Part shown: positions 1 to 9,164 of the stretch, piece after piece
How positions within the stretch are numbered: position 1 is the stretch's first letter
Layout: every line of letters begins with the position of its first letter
Assembly (NCBI RefSeq): GCF_014640335.1
Contig: NZ_BMGT01000001.1
Location: 1,178,001-1,242,000 of the forward strand
DNA length: 64,000 nt
Origin: Edaphobacter dinghuensis
Lineage (GTDB): Bacteria > Acidobacteriota > Terriglobia > Terriglobales > Acidobacteriaceae
Reading direction: 5' to 3'
Notes under the pieces: generated by a model
Database searches by the model: none
Told to the model about the DNA's origin: nothing
What the model saw: the letters and a program-made list of their open reading frames with translations, nothing else
Position numbers and translations under genes: made by a program

Positions 1-642
1 AACCGGCGCCGTAACCGGAATACCGTCGATATACACCTCATCGAGATAAGCAGCCGAACCGGAGCCGCTGAATTCACCGGAGCGACCTCCACCCTGTACG
101 CCTGGCATTAGTTGTACAAATGATGTCGGGTTGCGGGGGCCGTTACTCATGGTCAGCGGAAGGTTGGTGTACTCCTTCTGCTCCATGGTCATATTAAGGG
201 TGCCGTTCTCGGTCTCGAGGGCGGGTGGCGCATCCGTGATGGTAACTGTCTGATCGACGCTGCCCGTGGAAAGCTTTGGGCTGAAACCAACGGTTTGCAG
301 GGCATCGACGGTGATGTGCTCCTGGGTAAGCGTCGCGAAACCCTGCGCGGTAGCGGTCACCATATATTCACCAGGAATGAGTGGCGAAATAAGGTAATAA
401 CCGCTTGCACTGGAGACGCGCGTCGTCTTGACGCCTGTGTTGATATTGATGGCGGTAACGCTGGCATTGGGAATGACGGCTCCAGTGTTGTCCTGGACGG
501 TTCCGGAGATGGCACCTTGTCCGCCGATCTGAGCTTCCGTCTTTGGTACGAAACTTACCAGAAAAACGAAAAGGCAGAGGAGGGAGGTTCGAAACAGGGC
601 CCGTGAACTGGAAAAAGAAGCGGGAACTAAATACGCAATCAT
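1..642 (-). CDS. TonB-dependent receptor, Oar-like, N-terminal part (cut by window edge)
   Basis: Only the first 214 codons lie in the window; the frame is open to position 1. The ATG at 642-640 follows GAGG at a good distance. Residues 1-37 form a signal peptide (hydrophobic LLCLFVFLVSF, then EAQ). Residues about 38-125 form a carboxypeptidase-regulatory/CnaB-like fold (ISGTVQDNTGAVIPNASV). The segment YTNLPLTMSNGPRNPTSF then looks like the start of the plug. This architecture is typical of the large Acidobacteriota outer-membrane receptors that take up oligosaccharides or other large ligands with TonB. It is divergent from a second receptor starting near 1094. The substrate cannot be told, and the barrel is outside the window. 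Confidence 0.85.
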   Translation of the reverse strand, partial: MIAYLVPASFSSSRALFRTSLLCLFVFLVSFVPKTEAQIGGQGAISGTVQDNTGAVIPNASVTAININTGVKTTRVSSASGYYLISPLIPGEYMVTATAQGFATLTQEHITVDALQTVGFSPKLSTGSVDQTVTITDAPPALETENGTLNMTMEQKEYTNLPLTMSNGPRNPTSFVQLMPGVQGGGRSGEFSGSGSAAYLDEVYIDGIPVTAPV

Positions 643-1081
643 TTGGCCTCAGTAATTTTAGGAATGAAAATAATGCGTCAGGAGTAAGAATGATTTATCT
701 GACCGCCCCAAATTTTAGAGATCGTGGCAACATAGTGTCAATAGAGAAATTTTTTCTTAGAAAATATATCAGAGCTTGATTTGTCTTCTTTCTGTTGGCA
801 GAGATTGACTTTCAGCGTCTGTCGCAAAATGTGCTCGTGCTGCCTTCTTATTCGTACCGAAATACGGAACAACACGTGATTTCGTGTTTGGGAAGGATGT
901 GAGGGAGGAAAGATGTTCGATTTTTTTATTCCTTCTTTTCCTCAGTCCATCGTCATTCGACGGAGTCTTCCACGTCTTTGCTCGTCTTGTTGTCCCATAT
1001 TTCTTTTATTTTCTTGCAGATACGCTCATGGATTTCTGTTTTTTTACTTTCTCTTGACAGTTCTAAAATGAGACGGCTAAA
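643..1081. other. Divergent intergenic region between two TonB receptors
   Basis: An AT-rich stretch with several T-runs, between the two divergent receptor genes. Reading frames here are short and do not look coding. It should hold the promoters of both receptors. The only recognisable core element is a TTGACA at 1054-1059 facing right. No clear operator palindrome was seen. Confidence 0.5.
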
Positions 1082-1083
1082 GT
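1054..1083 (+). promoter_or_regulatory. Possible promoter of the 1082-4675 receptor
   Basis: A perfect TTGACA at 1054-1059 is followed, with an 18-base spacer, by TAAAGT at 1078-1083 (four of six matches to TATAAT). Transcription would begin near 1090, almost at the in-frame ATG codons at 1094 and 1103. A nearly leaderless message would explain why no good Shine-Dalgarno precedes the gene. Inference only. Confidence 0.35.
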
Positions 1084-4000
1084 GCTCACCATCATGACCT
1101 CTATGCCGAAACAATTTCTGAATAGGAAATTATGGAGAGCTTCTTGTCTCCTGATGACCCTGATCTTCTTCGCCCTGTCTGCTTCTCAGTTGCTCGCGCA
1201 AGGCTATGGCTCTGTCTCCGGTACAGTGACCGATCCTTCAGGCGCAGCCATCGCCAACGCCAGCGTTACCGCTACTCAGGTCGATACGGGGCATGAGACT
1301 ACGGTTACGTCCAATCAAAACGGTGCCTTCGTCTTCACTACACTGCCGCCCGCCAGCTATGACTTCAAGGTGACAGCTTCAGGGTTCCAGCTTTATGAGC
1401 AGAAAGCCGTTCTTCAGGCCAACCAGTCGCTGACTGTCAATCCAAAGCTCACCGTTGGGGCGGCCACGCAGGTTGTTGACGTCTCCACCGCACCGCCGCA
1501 GGTCGACACGACCACCGGCACCATGTCGCAGGTCATCGACCGCGAGCGCGTGGTTGATCTGCCGCTCAATGGCCGAAATGCCGCTTCGCTGATGACTCTG
1601 GTCGCCGGTGTAGGAGATGCCACGAATGAAGGCAACGGCGTTAATCAGGGTAACGGTAAGACCTTCCCTGCGGCGGTGGTTGTTACATCGAACGGAACTC
1701 TTCCCAATCAGTCCAACTATTTGCTCGATGGCGGTAACAACGTTGATGAGCTTACGAATGTCAATGCACCCTTCCCCATGCCAGATGCCGTGCAAGAGTT
1801 CAGCATCCAGACCAGCAACTACGACGCCGAGTTCGGCCAGAGCGCGGGTGCTGTAGTCAATATTGTTACCAAGGCGGGCACCTCCCACTTCCATGGTTCA
1901 GCTTTTGAATTCCTCCGCAACGGCTACTTCAACGCCCGCCCCTATTTCGCTAGCGTTGCCGACAATCTCCACCGCCACCAGTTCGGCGGCACCATTGGTG
2001 GGCCGGTCATCATTCCGCATCTGTCCAAAGGAAACGCCACCCAATTCTTCTTCGGCTACCAGCACACAATTGCCAACCAGATTTCTACAGCCAGCAGCAC
2101 TGTCCCGACCCTTGCCGAAGAAGGTCGTACAGCCTCGGGTGGTCTGGCCGCATACGCCGACCTCAGCAATCTCTGCAAAGCCGGCTTCGACACCAGCGGA
2201 AACTGCCTTACTGCCAGCCAGCAGGTTCGTAACCCCTTTACCAATGTTGTCTATCCGTATAACCACATTCCGCAGGCGGCCTTCGATCCGGCCTCGGTCA
2301 ACTACCAGTCACACTTTCCTACCGTTACCTCCGATGCCGGTGCCGGTCTTATCGGCAATCTTGTGAACTACTCCAAGCCTGTCCTTCAGTCCTTTGACGA
2401 GTACACCGCACGTGTCGATCACGACCTCGGATCTCGCGATCATATCTTTGGCCGCTACTTCTACGACTGGTATACACAGTCCGGCGTCTTCAACCCCAAT
2501 AACCTCTTGAGCTACGCCTCGTATTTCAACACTCGTTATCAGAACGCGCTGCTTTCAGAGACACACGCCTTTACCGACCACATCCTGAACTCGCTGGTTC
2601 TGAACTATCAACGTGAAGTCGCTCTTCGCGGTGGCCCTCCGGGCAGCACAAAGATTACCGACTATGGCGTAACCAATATTTGGCAGCCCGCCACTGGCCC
2701 CTTCCTCCAGGCGACCATTACCGGATATTTCGGCGCAACTTCCTCTGCATTCGCAGCCTGGGGCCGCAACAACTATTCCTTCAACGACGATCTTCACTGG
2801 GTCAAGGGCAGCCACAACTTCGCCTTTGGCGGCCACTTCGAGCTCTCCAAGGTCGACGTCACTAACGTCTACACCTCGTATGGAGCATTCGGCTTCAATA
2901 GTGTCACGAATAAGATCGGCTCTAACACCTACTCCTATCCAAACGCCTACGGCAACTTTCTGATGGGCTTTATGAGCAGCTTCGGTCAAGGCAACTATGA
3001 ATTAGTTAACGACCGCAACCACTTCCCCGGCATCTATGCCCAGGACAGTTGGAAGGCTACGCGTCACCTGCAACTTAATTATGGCGTGCGCTGGGAGTCT
3101 TTTGCTCCTTGGACTGATCGCCGCAACCTTATGACCGAGATGGTTCCTTCGGCTTATATTGCCAACCAGAAGTCGCAGGTCTACACGAACCTTCCTGCCG
3201 GTTTGCTTGTCAGTGGCGACCCCGGCATCCCTCACAATGGTGTCCGTAACAGGTATACCCAGTTCATGCCTCGCGTTGGCTTCGCTTATGACGTCTTCGG
3301 TGACGGCAAAACTGCTGTTCGTGGTGGCTTCGGCATCTTCTATCAAGACCGCCTGCCCGCTTTTTTCAACCTCACTCAGGGCAGCTTCGTTCCCAACACG
3401 ATCTCTCTTGCGCTGACTAACCCCGGCATGTATGGCACTGCGCCAGGCACTAACCCTGGTGGCCCCTTCAGCAACCCTTACTGCACCGGCTGCTCCGCTG
3501 GCGCAGTCGCGAATCCCTTCCCCTTCACCTTGCCATTCCCGAAGGATAAGGTCTTCCCCAACGCCTTCCAGGTTGCCGAATACGATCCATCCGGTAACTT
3601 CCAGGTTCCTGTTACTAACGACTTCAACCTGGCAGTCGAGCAACAGCTAGCGCAAAACTGGTCGATGCACTTGGCCTATGTCGGTTCCACCTCGCATCAC
3701 CAGCTTGTGAACCTTGAGCTTAACCCTGCCGTCAATAATGGTATTGGGAGCACCAACCAGCGTCGTGTCTACAACTCGCCGCCGGTTGTCGGTCCATGCA
3801 TCACCTCTACCGGTTGCGCCACGGCGTATTCGCAGATCGTCGAAACAGCGATGATCGGCAATGCCCACTTCAACTCGTTGCAGGCCACACTTCAGAAGAG
3901 CATGACACACGATTTCTCGGTCCTGTTCAACTACACCTTCTCAAAGTCTTACGATGACATGCCCCAGGCCACTCGCGTCTCCAATACGGAAGACGTCAAC

Positions 4001-4675
4001 CCCGGTGAGTCCTACGTCTACCCGCTTTATCCTGCCAACGCAGTCAACATTCCTGTCGCGGCTTATGTTACGGACATCAAGGCGCTTGATCGTGGTCTCT
4101 CGGACATCGACCATACTCACGTCATCTCCATGTCTTATGTCTACAACTTTCCCAAGGCGCACTCTGACTTCCGCGCGGTCAACTATGTGGTCAACGGTTG
4201 GCGCACTACGGGGCTCCTCCGTTTCCGCTCCGGCGACGTCCTTACTCCCTCTATGGGCAGCGACATCTCACTCACCAACCTTGGTCAGGACCGGCCCAAC
4301 CGCGATTTCACTAAGGTGGCTTATAACAACGTGGTTGGAGGAGGTCACTGCGGCGCCGGAAAATCCTGCGTCAACTGGTTCAACGACGCTGCTTTCTCCA
4401 CGCCTGTCAACAGTGGTCCGGGAACTGGCTTCGGCAACATCATCAAGGGCACCTACCGCGGACCTTCTCTCACCGACTGGGACGCCGCTGTTATCCGCTC
4501 TTTCCCCATCTATCGCGAAACATCCCTGGACTTCCGTGCTGAGTACTTCAACGTCCTCAATCACACACAACTTGCTAACCCCAACACCAGCTTCAGCAGC
4601 TCGAGCTTCGGCACGATCACATCCACCCAGGGAGACCCGCGCATCGCTCAGTTTTCTCTGAAGTACAACTTCTAA
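1082..4675 (+). CDS. TonB-dependent receptor, Oar-like (carboxypeptidase-regulatory domain plus barrel)
   Basis: An outer-membrane receptor of up to 1197 residues. The open frame begins at a GTG (1082); ATGs at 1094 and 1103 are better starts because the signal peptide (LMTLIFFALSASQLLAQ) follows directly. Residues 41-135 are a carboxypeptidase-regulatory domain (GSVSGTVTDPSGAAIANASV). About 145-265 is the plug, with the recurrent DLPLNGRN motif and YLLDGGNN. The rest is a beta-barrel ending in SLKYNF, with the terminal aromatic residue expected for outer-membrane assembly. Known family role: TonB-driven uptake of large substrates, often plant or microbial glycans. It is divergent from the receptor at 1-642 and convergent with the secreted propeller protein downstream. 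Its ligand is unknown. Confidence 0.93.
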   Translation: MLTIMTSMPKQFLNRKLWRASCLLMTLIFFALSASQLLAQGYGSVSGTVTDPSGAAIANASVTATQVDTGHETTVTSNQNGAFVFTTLPPASYDFKVTASGFQLYEQKAVLQANQSLTVNPKLTVGAATQVVDVSTAPPQVDTTTGTMSQVIDRERVVDLPLNGRNAASLMTLVAGVGDATNEGNGVNQGNGKTFPAAVVVTSNGTLPNQSNYLLDGGNNVDELTNVNAPFPMPDAVQEFSIQTSNYDAEFGQSAGAVVNIVTKAGTSHFHGSAFEFLRNGYFNARPYFASVADNLHRHQFGGTIGGPVIIPHLSKGNATQFFFGYQHTIANQISTASSTVPTLAEEGRTASGGLAAYADLSNLCKAGFDTSGNCLTASQQVRNPFTNVVYPYNHIPQAAFDPASVNYQSHFPTVTSDAGAGLIGNLVNYSKPVLQSFDEYTARVDHDLGSRDHIFGRYFYDWYTQSGVFNPNNLLSYASYFNTRYQNALLSETHAFTDHILNSLVLNYQREVALRGGPPGSTKITDYGVTNIWQPATGPFLQATITGYFGATSSAFAAWGRNNYSFNDDLHWVKGSHNFAFGGHFELSKVDVTNVYTSYGAFGFNSVTNKIGSNTYSYPNAYGNFLMGFMSSFGQGNYELVNDRNHFPGIYAQDSWKATRHLQLNYGVRWESFAPWTDRRNLMTEMVPSAYIANQKSQVYTNLPAGLLVSGDPGIPHNGVRNRYTQFMPRVGFAYDVFGDGKTAVRGGFGIFYQDRLPAFFNLTQGSFVPNTISLALTNPGMYGTAPGTNPGGPFSNPYCTGCSAGAVANPFPFTLPFPKDKVFPNAFQVAEYDPSGNFQVPVTNDFNLAVEQQLAQNWSMHLAYVGSTSHHQLVNLELNPAVNNGIGSTNQRRVYNSPPVVGPCITSTGCATAYSQIVETAMIGNAHFNSLQATLQKSMTHDFSVLFNYTFSKSYDDMPQATRVSNTEDVNPGESYVYPLYPANAVNIPVAAYVTDIKALDRGLSDIDHTHVISMSYVYNFPKAHSDFRAVNYVVNGWRTTGLLRFRSGDVLTPSMGSDISLTNLGQDRPNRDFTKVAYNNVVGGGHCGAGKSCVNWFNDAAFSTPVNSGPGTGFGNIIKGTYRGPSLTDWDAAVIRSFPIYRETSLDFRAEYFNVLNHTQLANPNTSFSSSSFGTITSTQGDPRIAQFSLKYNF

Positions 4676-4739
4676 TCCATCCCGACTTTCTAGAATGCTC
4701 CCTCTGGAAAGTCGCCCAACGAGTTTTTCCTCCTGCACA

Positions 4740-4767
4740 CGACTCCGAGTGAATTCACTCGGAGTCG
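4740..4767. repeat. Perfect 28-bp palindrome between convergent genes, possible bidirectional terminator
   Basis: Bases 4740-4753 are the exact reverse complement of 4754-4767, with an EcoRI-like GAATTC at the centre. The palindrome lies between the stop of the TonB receptor (4675) and the end of the convergent propeller gene (4851). It could form a long hairpin in either transcript. No T-run follows on either side, so it is not a classic intrinsic terminator. A weaker 7-bp stem (4684-4690 with 4707-4713) lies just before it. Confidence 0.55.
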
Positions 4768-4850
4768 CGGACAGGAGGAAAATTCATTTTGACTTCATGT
4801 GCAGGGATAATGCCTTCCGTCGAACCGCTGCTTGACTTCCATGTCTTGGA

Positions 4851-7800
4851 CTAAGGCGTGGTGACGGACACATTATCGAAGGTTGCTGTACATAGCTGGG
4901 AGCTATTGCGGCTGCTGACCGCCAGTCCGATATATACGTTGCTCGCCATCGAGATGCTGACCGTGCCCTGCTGCGTCCAGGTCACTCCATCCGGTGAAAG
5001 GTAACCGGTGAAGGTGCTACCGTTGCGCACGACGCGGACCCAATAGGGTGCTACGAGGCCCGCAGTTCTGCTCCCGCTCGAACTGCCGCTCGTGGCCGTG
5101 CGATAGACCCAGGTGACGCCGTTCGAAGGTGTGAGGTTGACGTTCGCCATTGCCGCACCGGTATCGAGGGTCTCGCGGATCATCACACCTGCCTGCGCTC
5201 CACTGTTGGTATTGGTCATGCTGACTACCCGGGCTGTAATTGTGTAGCTTGTGCCTGCGGCTTGATATGCATAGTGGAACTGATCAGCCGTACCGGTAAT
5301 ACTGGTCCCAGAACCATTCACTGTGAACGTGCCATTGCTGTAGCTGGCGCTACCAGCGATGCCCACGCTTCCAATATCTTGATCGGTCCAGCCGGTTGGC
5401 AGACCGCCACCCGTGGTTGCATTGACCACCAGAGTCACTGTCGTCGAGTGCGACAGCGTGCCGCTGGTTCCCGAGATCGTCAGTGTGTACGTCCCCGTCG
5501 GAGTCGTGGTTGCCGTCGAGACCGTTAACGTCGCGCTTCCGGAACCGGAAACAGATGTTGGACTGAAGCTTGCGGTTGCCCCGGCAGGTAGTCCGCTCAC
5601 GCTCAGGTTTACCCCGTTGGTGAAGCCGTTCAGCGCGTTGATAGACGCTGTGTAAGTAGTGTTATTGCCTTGCGTCACCGTCTGCGAACCAGGACTCGCC
5701 GTGATGTTGAAGTCCGGACCCGGTACTACCAATGTTGCTGTGGCCGAGTGCGACAGGGTGCCGCTTGTGCCTGTAATCGTCAGGGTGTACGTTCCCATCG
5801 CAGTCGTGGTTGCCGTCGAGACCGTTAACGTCGCGCTTCCGGAGCCGGAGACCGACGCCGGGCTGATGCTTGCCGTCACGCCGTTGGGCAATCCGCTCAC
5901 ACTCAGGTTCACTGTGGATGCGAAGCCATTCAACGCACTAATCGACGTTGTATAGGTAATGCTATTGCCCGGTGTCACCGTCTGCGAACTCGGACTTGCC
6001 GAGATGCTGAAGTCCGGCGCTCCTTGCACGATCAACATCACAGTAGCCGAGTGCGACAAGGTACCGCTGGTGCCCGTGATCGTCAGGGTGTAAGTTCCCG
6101 CCGGAGTCGTCGAGGTGGTTGCCACTCTCAGCGCCCAAGTCCTGGGGTTTACGGCCGACGCTGGCACAAAACTCGCCGTCGCCCCGGCAGGCAATCCGCT
6201 CACACTCGGGCTCACCGTGTCGGTGAAGCCGTTCAGGGCGGTGACCGTCGCCGTGTAAGTAGTCGTATTGTTCCCTTGCGCCACCGTCTGCGAACTCGGT
6301 GTGGCCGAGATGCTGAAATCCGGCAGCGGGTTTCCAACGGTCATCGTGTGAATGACGATTGAGTTGTTGTTGTAATTGTCCTTGCTGATCACATATTGGC
6401 CGTTGGCCTTTTGGTAAGCCCGAATGCCGTACATCGAATCGACATCGTTGCCGACTGCCACGTTGGGGTCGGCGCTCGTCATCGTCAGGTCGTTAGAGCC
6501 AGTTGTAAGGTTGTACGCGTCAATATCAGGCACAGTGTGGACATACGAGATAAATAGATAATTGCCCGCCGCCGCATGTCCCTTGGGATTCTGGGTGGTC
6601 TTTAGATTGATGACAGGATTGGGATTGGTGGTGTTGCCTGCCTTCCAGCCGTGATACACCTCGACCCTGCCACCAAGCGAAGTCCAATCGGTGCCATTGG
6701 CCGTCATCAGGATCATCGTGTCGGTGGATGGGATGTACTCGATGCCTGCCAAAGGCGCAATGGTCGATGGCGTCGGCGTGGTTGTCGGTGTTCCGTAGAG
6801 GGGCATGCCATTCGCGTCAAAGCCGGTCAACGGATAATGCGTGATGGCGTTGGTCTTGTCTAACCCCACCCAGATGTCTCCATTCGTATCAAGGGCAAAT
6901 CCATTCCGAACCCGAGCTGTCGTATTGAAGTAATTCGTGTAGCCCGCCGGACTGGTCTGGCCCGGCAGCGTGCCGAATGGGACAGACGAATATTGATTGG
7001 TGGGGAAATAGGAGAACAGGAAAATATCCGGGTTCTGCCCGGCGGCCGCGAGGATTCGATGTCCGCCAACACTGGTCATAAGGCCGAAATCGAATCCGCG
7101 GCTGTTGTTAGTCACGTCCACACGTGGATCGGTTGGATAGTCGAGTGAATCGACGCTGTTGCCAACGTATCCTGCTCCACCTGAACCCGTGTAAACGTCC
7201 TGACCGCTATATAAGTAAGCGCCGTTCGTGCCGGGGTCGAAAGCAGCGTTGCCTTCGAAGTTCAGTCCTTCCAGCGTGTACTGCAGAACGCCGGAACTGT
7301 TGTAAGCATGAAGATCGGTCTTCCCATTTCGTCCCAGGTCCCAGGTTCCTCCCCAGGGATTATTTAGAACGTAGAGATTGCCGGTGCTGTCTTTTCCGAT
7401 ACCAACTATGCGCGTGAAGCGTTGGCTCCCGGTTTGTCCCTTCACTCCCGCAGTCGTGTCCAGATATCCGCCTTGCACGCCGAAGGAACTCACCAGAGTC
7501 GGCGTGCTCGACAGATTCCCATAGATCTGAATGTTCATGTTCGGCCCCTGATCGCCGACCATCAACTGGTTATTAGCACTGTCGTAGTACAGCGCCGAAG
7601 GCCGCGCGCTGGAACCCATGCTGATCGTATTCAGCATGCTCCCTGTCGGCGAGAATTCCTGGATTGTTCCCTCGTTCTTCTGGGCAACCCATATGTTCCC
7701 CGATCCGTCGATCGCGATTGCGCCGGGATCTGTGAGACTCCAATCCGATTGCCATACCCCAGCGGTGGTGTAGCACCGCACCAGATTGTCAGGATGATCG

Positions 7801-8288
7801 CTCGCATAAACGAGTGTGCCGGTATCGGCGATTCCAGTGATCACGTCGGCAAGTCGCTCGGTCTTGTCCGAACTCGCCGACCACGTCAGATCCCGCGTCT
7901 TGGTGCTGCGGTTGTATCGGCCTATATAGCCGCTACCGCCCAGAGTAGTGTTGAATTGCAGCGCAGCGAAGAGATCGGTGGTATCGCCGCTGATCGCTCC
8001 GCCCTGGGTTTCCCCATGAGCGCCGATGGAGCCTGTCTTCTGGCCGTTCTGATAGATGTTGATACTTCCCTGACTTTCGTCCCACATCGATGATGTATAG
8101 ATGACACCTTCTGGCGCCACCCACATGGATCGCATAGCATTGCCAACATACGTGGGAGTAGTTGAATACGTGTTGCCCACCCACGTGGTCGTATAGCTCA
8201 CTTGAGCGTGGCTGATCGTCGCACTTATCAGCAGAACGAAAAGCCAGGGGATCGCAAAGAATGCTAGCCAACCTCGTTTCGAAAGCAT
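4851..8288 (-). CDS. Large secreted beta-propeller protein with three Ig-like repeats and a C-terminal lectin-like domain
   Basis: 1145 residues. An N-terminal signal peptide (AFFAIPWLFVLLISATISHA) and a TAGGAG ribosome site support the start. Residues about 40-650 look like an NHL/beta-propeller, with repeated GNIWVAQ- and GNLYVLNN-type strands. Three near-identical repeats begin with PDF at residues 656, 758 and 858; each has SQTV, ALNGF, SGLP and GTYTLTI(T/S)GTSGTLSHS motifs, as in the Ig-like repeats common in Acidobacteriota exported proteins. Residues about 960-1145 resemble a concanavalin-like/DUF1349 beta-sandwich (VMIRETLDTGA, YWVRVVRNG). No catalytic site is visible. The likely role is binding to polymer or surface outside the cell. 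Function not assigned. Confidence 0.85.
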   Translation of the reverse strand: MLSKRGWLAFFAIPWLFVLLISATISHAQVSYTTTWVGNTYSTTPTYVGNAMRSMWVAPEGVIYTSSMWDESQGSINIYQNGQKTGSIGAHGETQGGAISGDTTDLFAALQFNTTLGGSGYIGRYNRSTKTRDLTWSASSDKTERLADVITGIADTGTLVYASDHPDNLVRCYTTAGVWQSDWSLTDPGAIAIDGSGNIWVAQKNEGTIQEFSPTGSMLNTISMGSSARPSALYYDSANNQLMVGDQGPNMNIQIYGNLSSTPTLVSSFGVQGGYLDTTAGVKGQTGSQRFTRIVGIGKDSTGNLYVLNNPWGGTWDLGRNGKTDLHAYNSSGVLQYTLEGLNFEGNAAFDPGTNGAYLYSGQDVYTGSGGAGYVGNSVDSLDYPTDPRVDVTNNSRGFDFGLMTSVGGHRILAAAGQNPDIFLFSYFPTNQYSSVPFGTLPGQTSPAGYTNYFNTTARVRNGFALDTNGDIWVGLDKTNAITHYPLTGFDANGMPLYGTPTTTPTPSTIAPLAGIEYIPSTDTMILMTANGTDWTSLGGRVEVYHGWKAGNTTNPNPVINLKTTQNPKGHAAAGNYLFISYVHTVPDIDAYNLTTGSNDLTMTSADPNVAVGNDVDSMYGIRAYQKANGQYVISKDNYNNNSIVIHTMTVGNPLPDFSISATPSSQTVAQGNNTTTYTATVTALNGFTDTVSPSVSGLPAGATASFVPASAVNPRTWALRVATTSTTPAGTYTLTITGTSGTLSHSATVMLIVQGAPDFSISASPSSQTVTPGNSITYTTSISALNGFASTVNLSVSGLPNGVTASISPASVSGSGSATLTVSTATTTAMGTYTLTITGTSGTLSHSATATLVVPGPDFNITASPGSQTVTQGNNTTYTASINALNGFTNGVNLSVSGLPAGATASFSPTSVSGSGSATLTVSTATTTPTGTYTLTISGTSGTLSHSTTVTLVVNATTGGGLPTGWTDQDIGSVGIAGSASYSNGTFTVNGSGTSITGTADQFHYAYQAAGTSYTITARVVSMTNTNSGAQAGVMIRETLDTGAAMANVNLTPSNGVTWVYRTATSGSSSGSRTAGLVAPYWVRVVRNGSTFTGYLSPDGVTWTQQGTVSISMASNVYIGLAVSSRNSSQLCTATFDNVSVTTP
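5420..6323 (-). repeat. Three tandem ~300-bp coding repeats
   Basis: The repeat units occupy 6323-6018, 6017-5718 and about 5717-5420. Long blocks match at the DNA level, for example the GAGTGCGACA... segments near 5447, 5745 and 6049, so the copies are recent or kept alike by recombination. They encode the three Ig-like domains of the secreted propeller protein. Confidence 0.85.
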
Positions 8289-8972
8289 AAGGGTCTCCTA
8301 AGCCTTCTACCCTTAGTTAATAGGGACAGGAGGCTTCAACATATTGGGTTTATAAATTCCACGAGCCTTGTAGTCCGCAGTACAAAGGCGTGTCAATATG
8401 AACGACCCACCCAATCTCTTCGATGTCAGGCGTTTCATTTTTTACGTTTCTATTTCTGGAAGATAGTTTCTTTGACTGAAGCAATTTGCAGCAAAAACGC
8501 GGATTCTTATATGCCGCGTTGTTTCTAGATATGCACTATAAGTAGTCACTACAGAGGGTAAGTTCGTTTCATAAAGTAAAACTCTCAGCTTTGGAATGTG
8601 CTTGTCACCGAAGACGCGAGCCCAGCAGTGTGTTCTTACAATATGGTTACACCTACAGTATCAGTCATTGTTGCGCGGCCTTCCTTGGCAGATCAACCTC
8701 TTTAGGAATGGTATGCGTTTCAGACACACAGAAATATCAGCCAGATGTGTAGCTGTTGAAAACCATGATTATTGAACCAGTTTTTGAAGCGTTGGCCAGT
8801 ACCTCTCCAGAATCCTGTTTCGATAGGTAGGAGCGTCGCTTTGGTGGCATATGCTTCTGCAGACCGTTGTCTATCGTAGTGGGATCGAAGAAACAGAAGT
8901 TCTGATTGGCAAAACGCATACTGTCGGAAAGGTTCAAGGTTCTCAGTAGCAACATCTGAAAATTCTCAGCTA
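8289..8972. other. Gene-poor stretch upstream of the propeller protein
   Basis: About 680 bases without a convincing gene. A TAGGAG ribosome site for the leftward propeller gene lies at its left end, and its promoter should be here. A 72-codon leftward frame at 8737-8955 has no recognisable family, signal peptide or ribosome site, and I do not call it a gene. The 8300-8560 part is AT-rich. Confidence 0.4.
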
Positions 8973-8975
8973 TGA

Positions 8976-9113
8976 CGTTTCTGCGATGACAAAGCCCAGC
9001 AGGTCAGGCAGCATTTTACGAAAGAAGAGATCACGGGCTTGGCGAAGAAGCTGAAGTTCAAGCTTATCCGTATGGTGACGACAGGTGCCCCCGTTACATT
9101 ATTCGCGGAATAG
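8976..9113 (+). pseudogene. Possible remnant of a decayed gene (C-terminal fragment)
   Basis: The frame begins just after an in-frame TGA (8973-8975) and has no start codon. It gives about 45 residues including HFTKEEITGLAKKLKFKLI and ends at the TAG at 9111. The pattern HFT..E...LA..L.FK resembles the C-terminal end of class I methyltransferases, but the match is short. With the empty stretch to its left it may be what remains of a lost gene. It converges on the regulator at 9165-9845. Confidence 0.25.
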
Positions 9114-9164
9114 TTGGTAGAGGCTCTGCAGGAATCCACACAGCTAACCTATTGCGGTGCTTCT

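Noticed and set aside
8737..8955. Leftward 72-codon frame in the gene-poor region
   Set aside because: No family pattern, no ribosome site, and composition is not protein-like.
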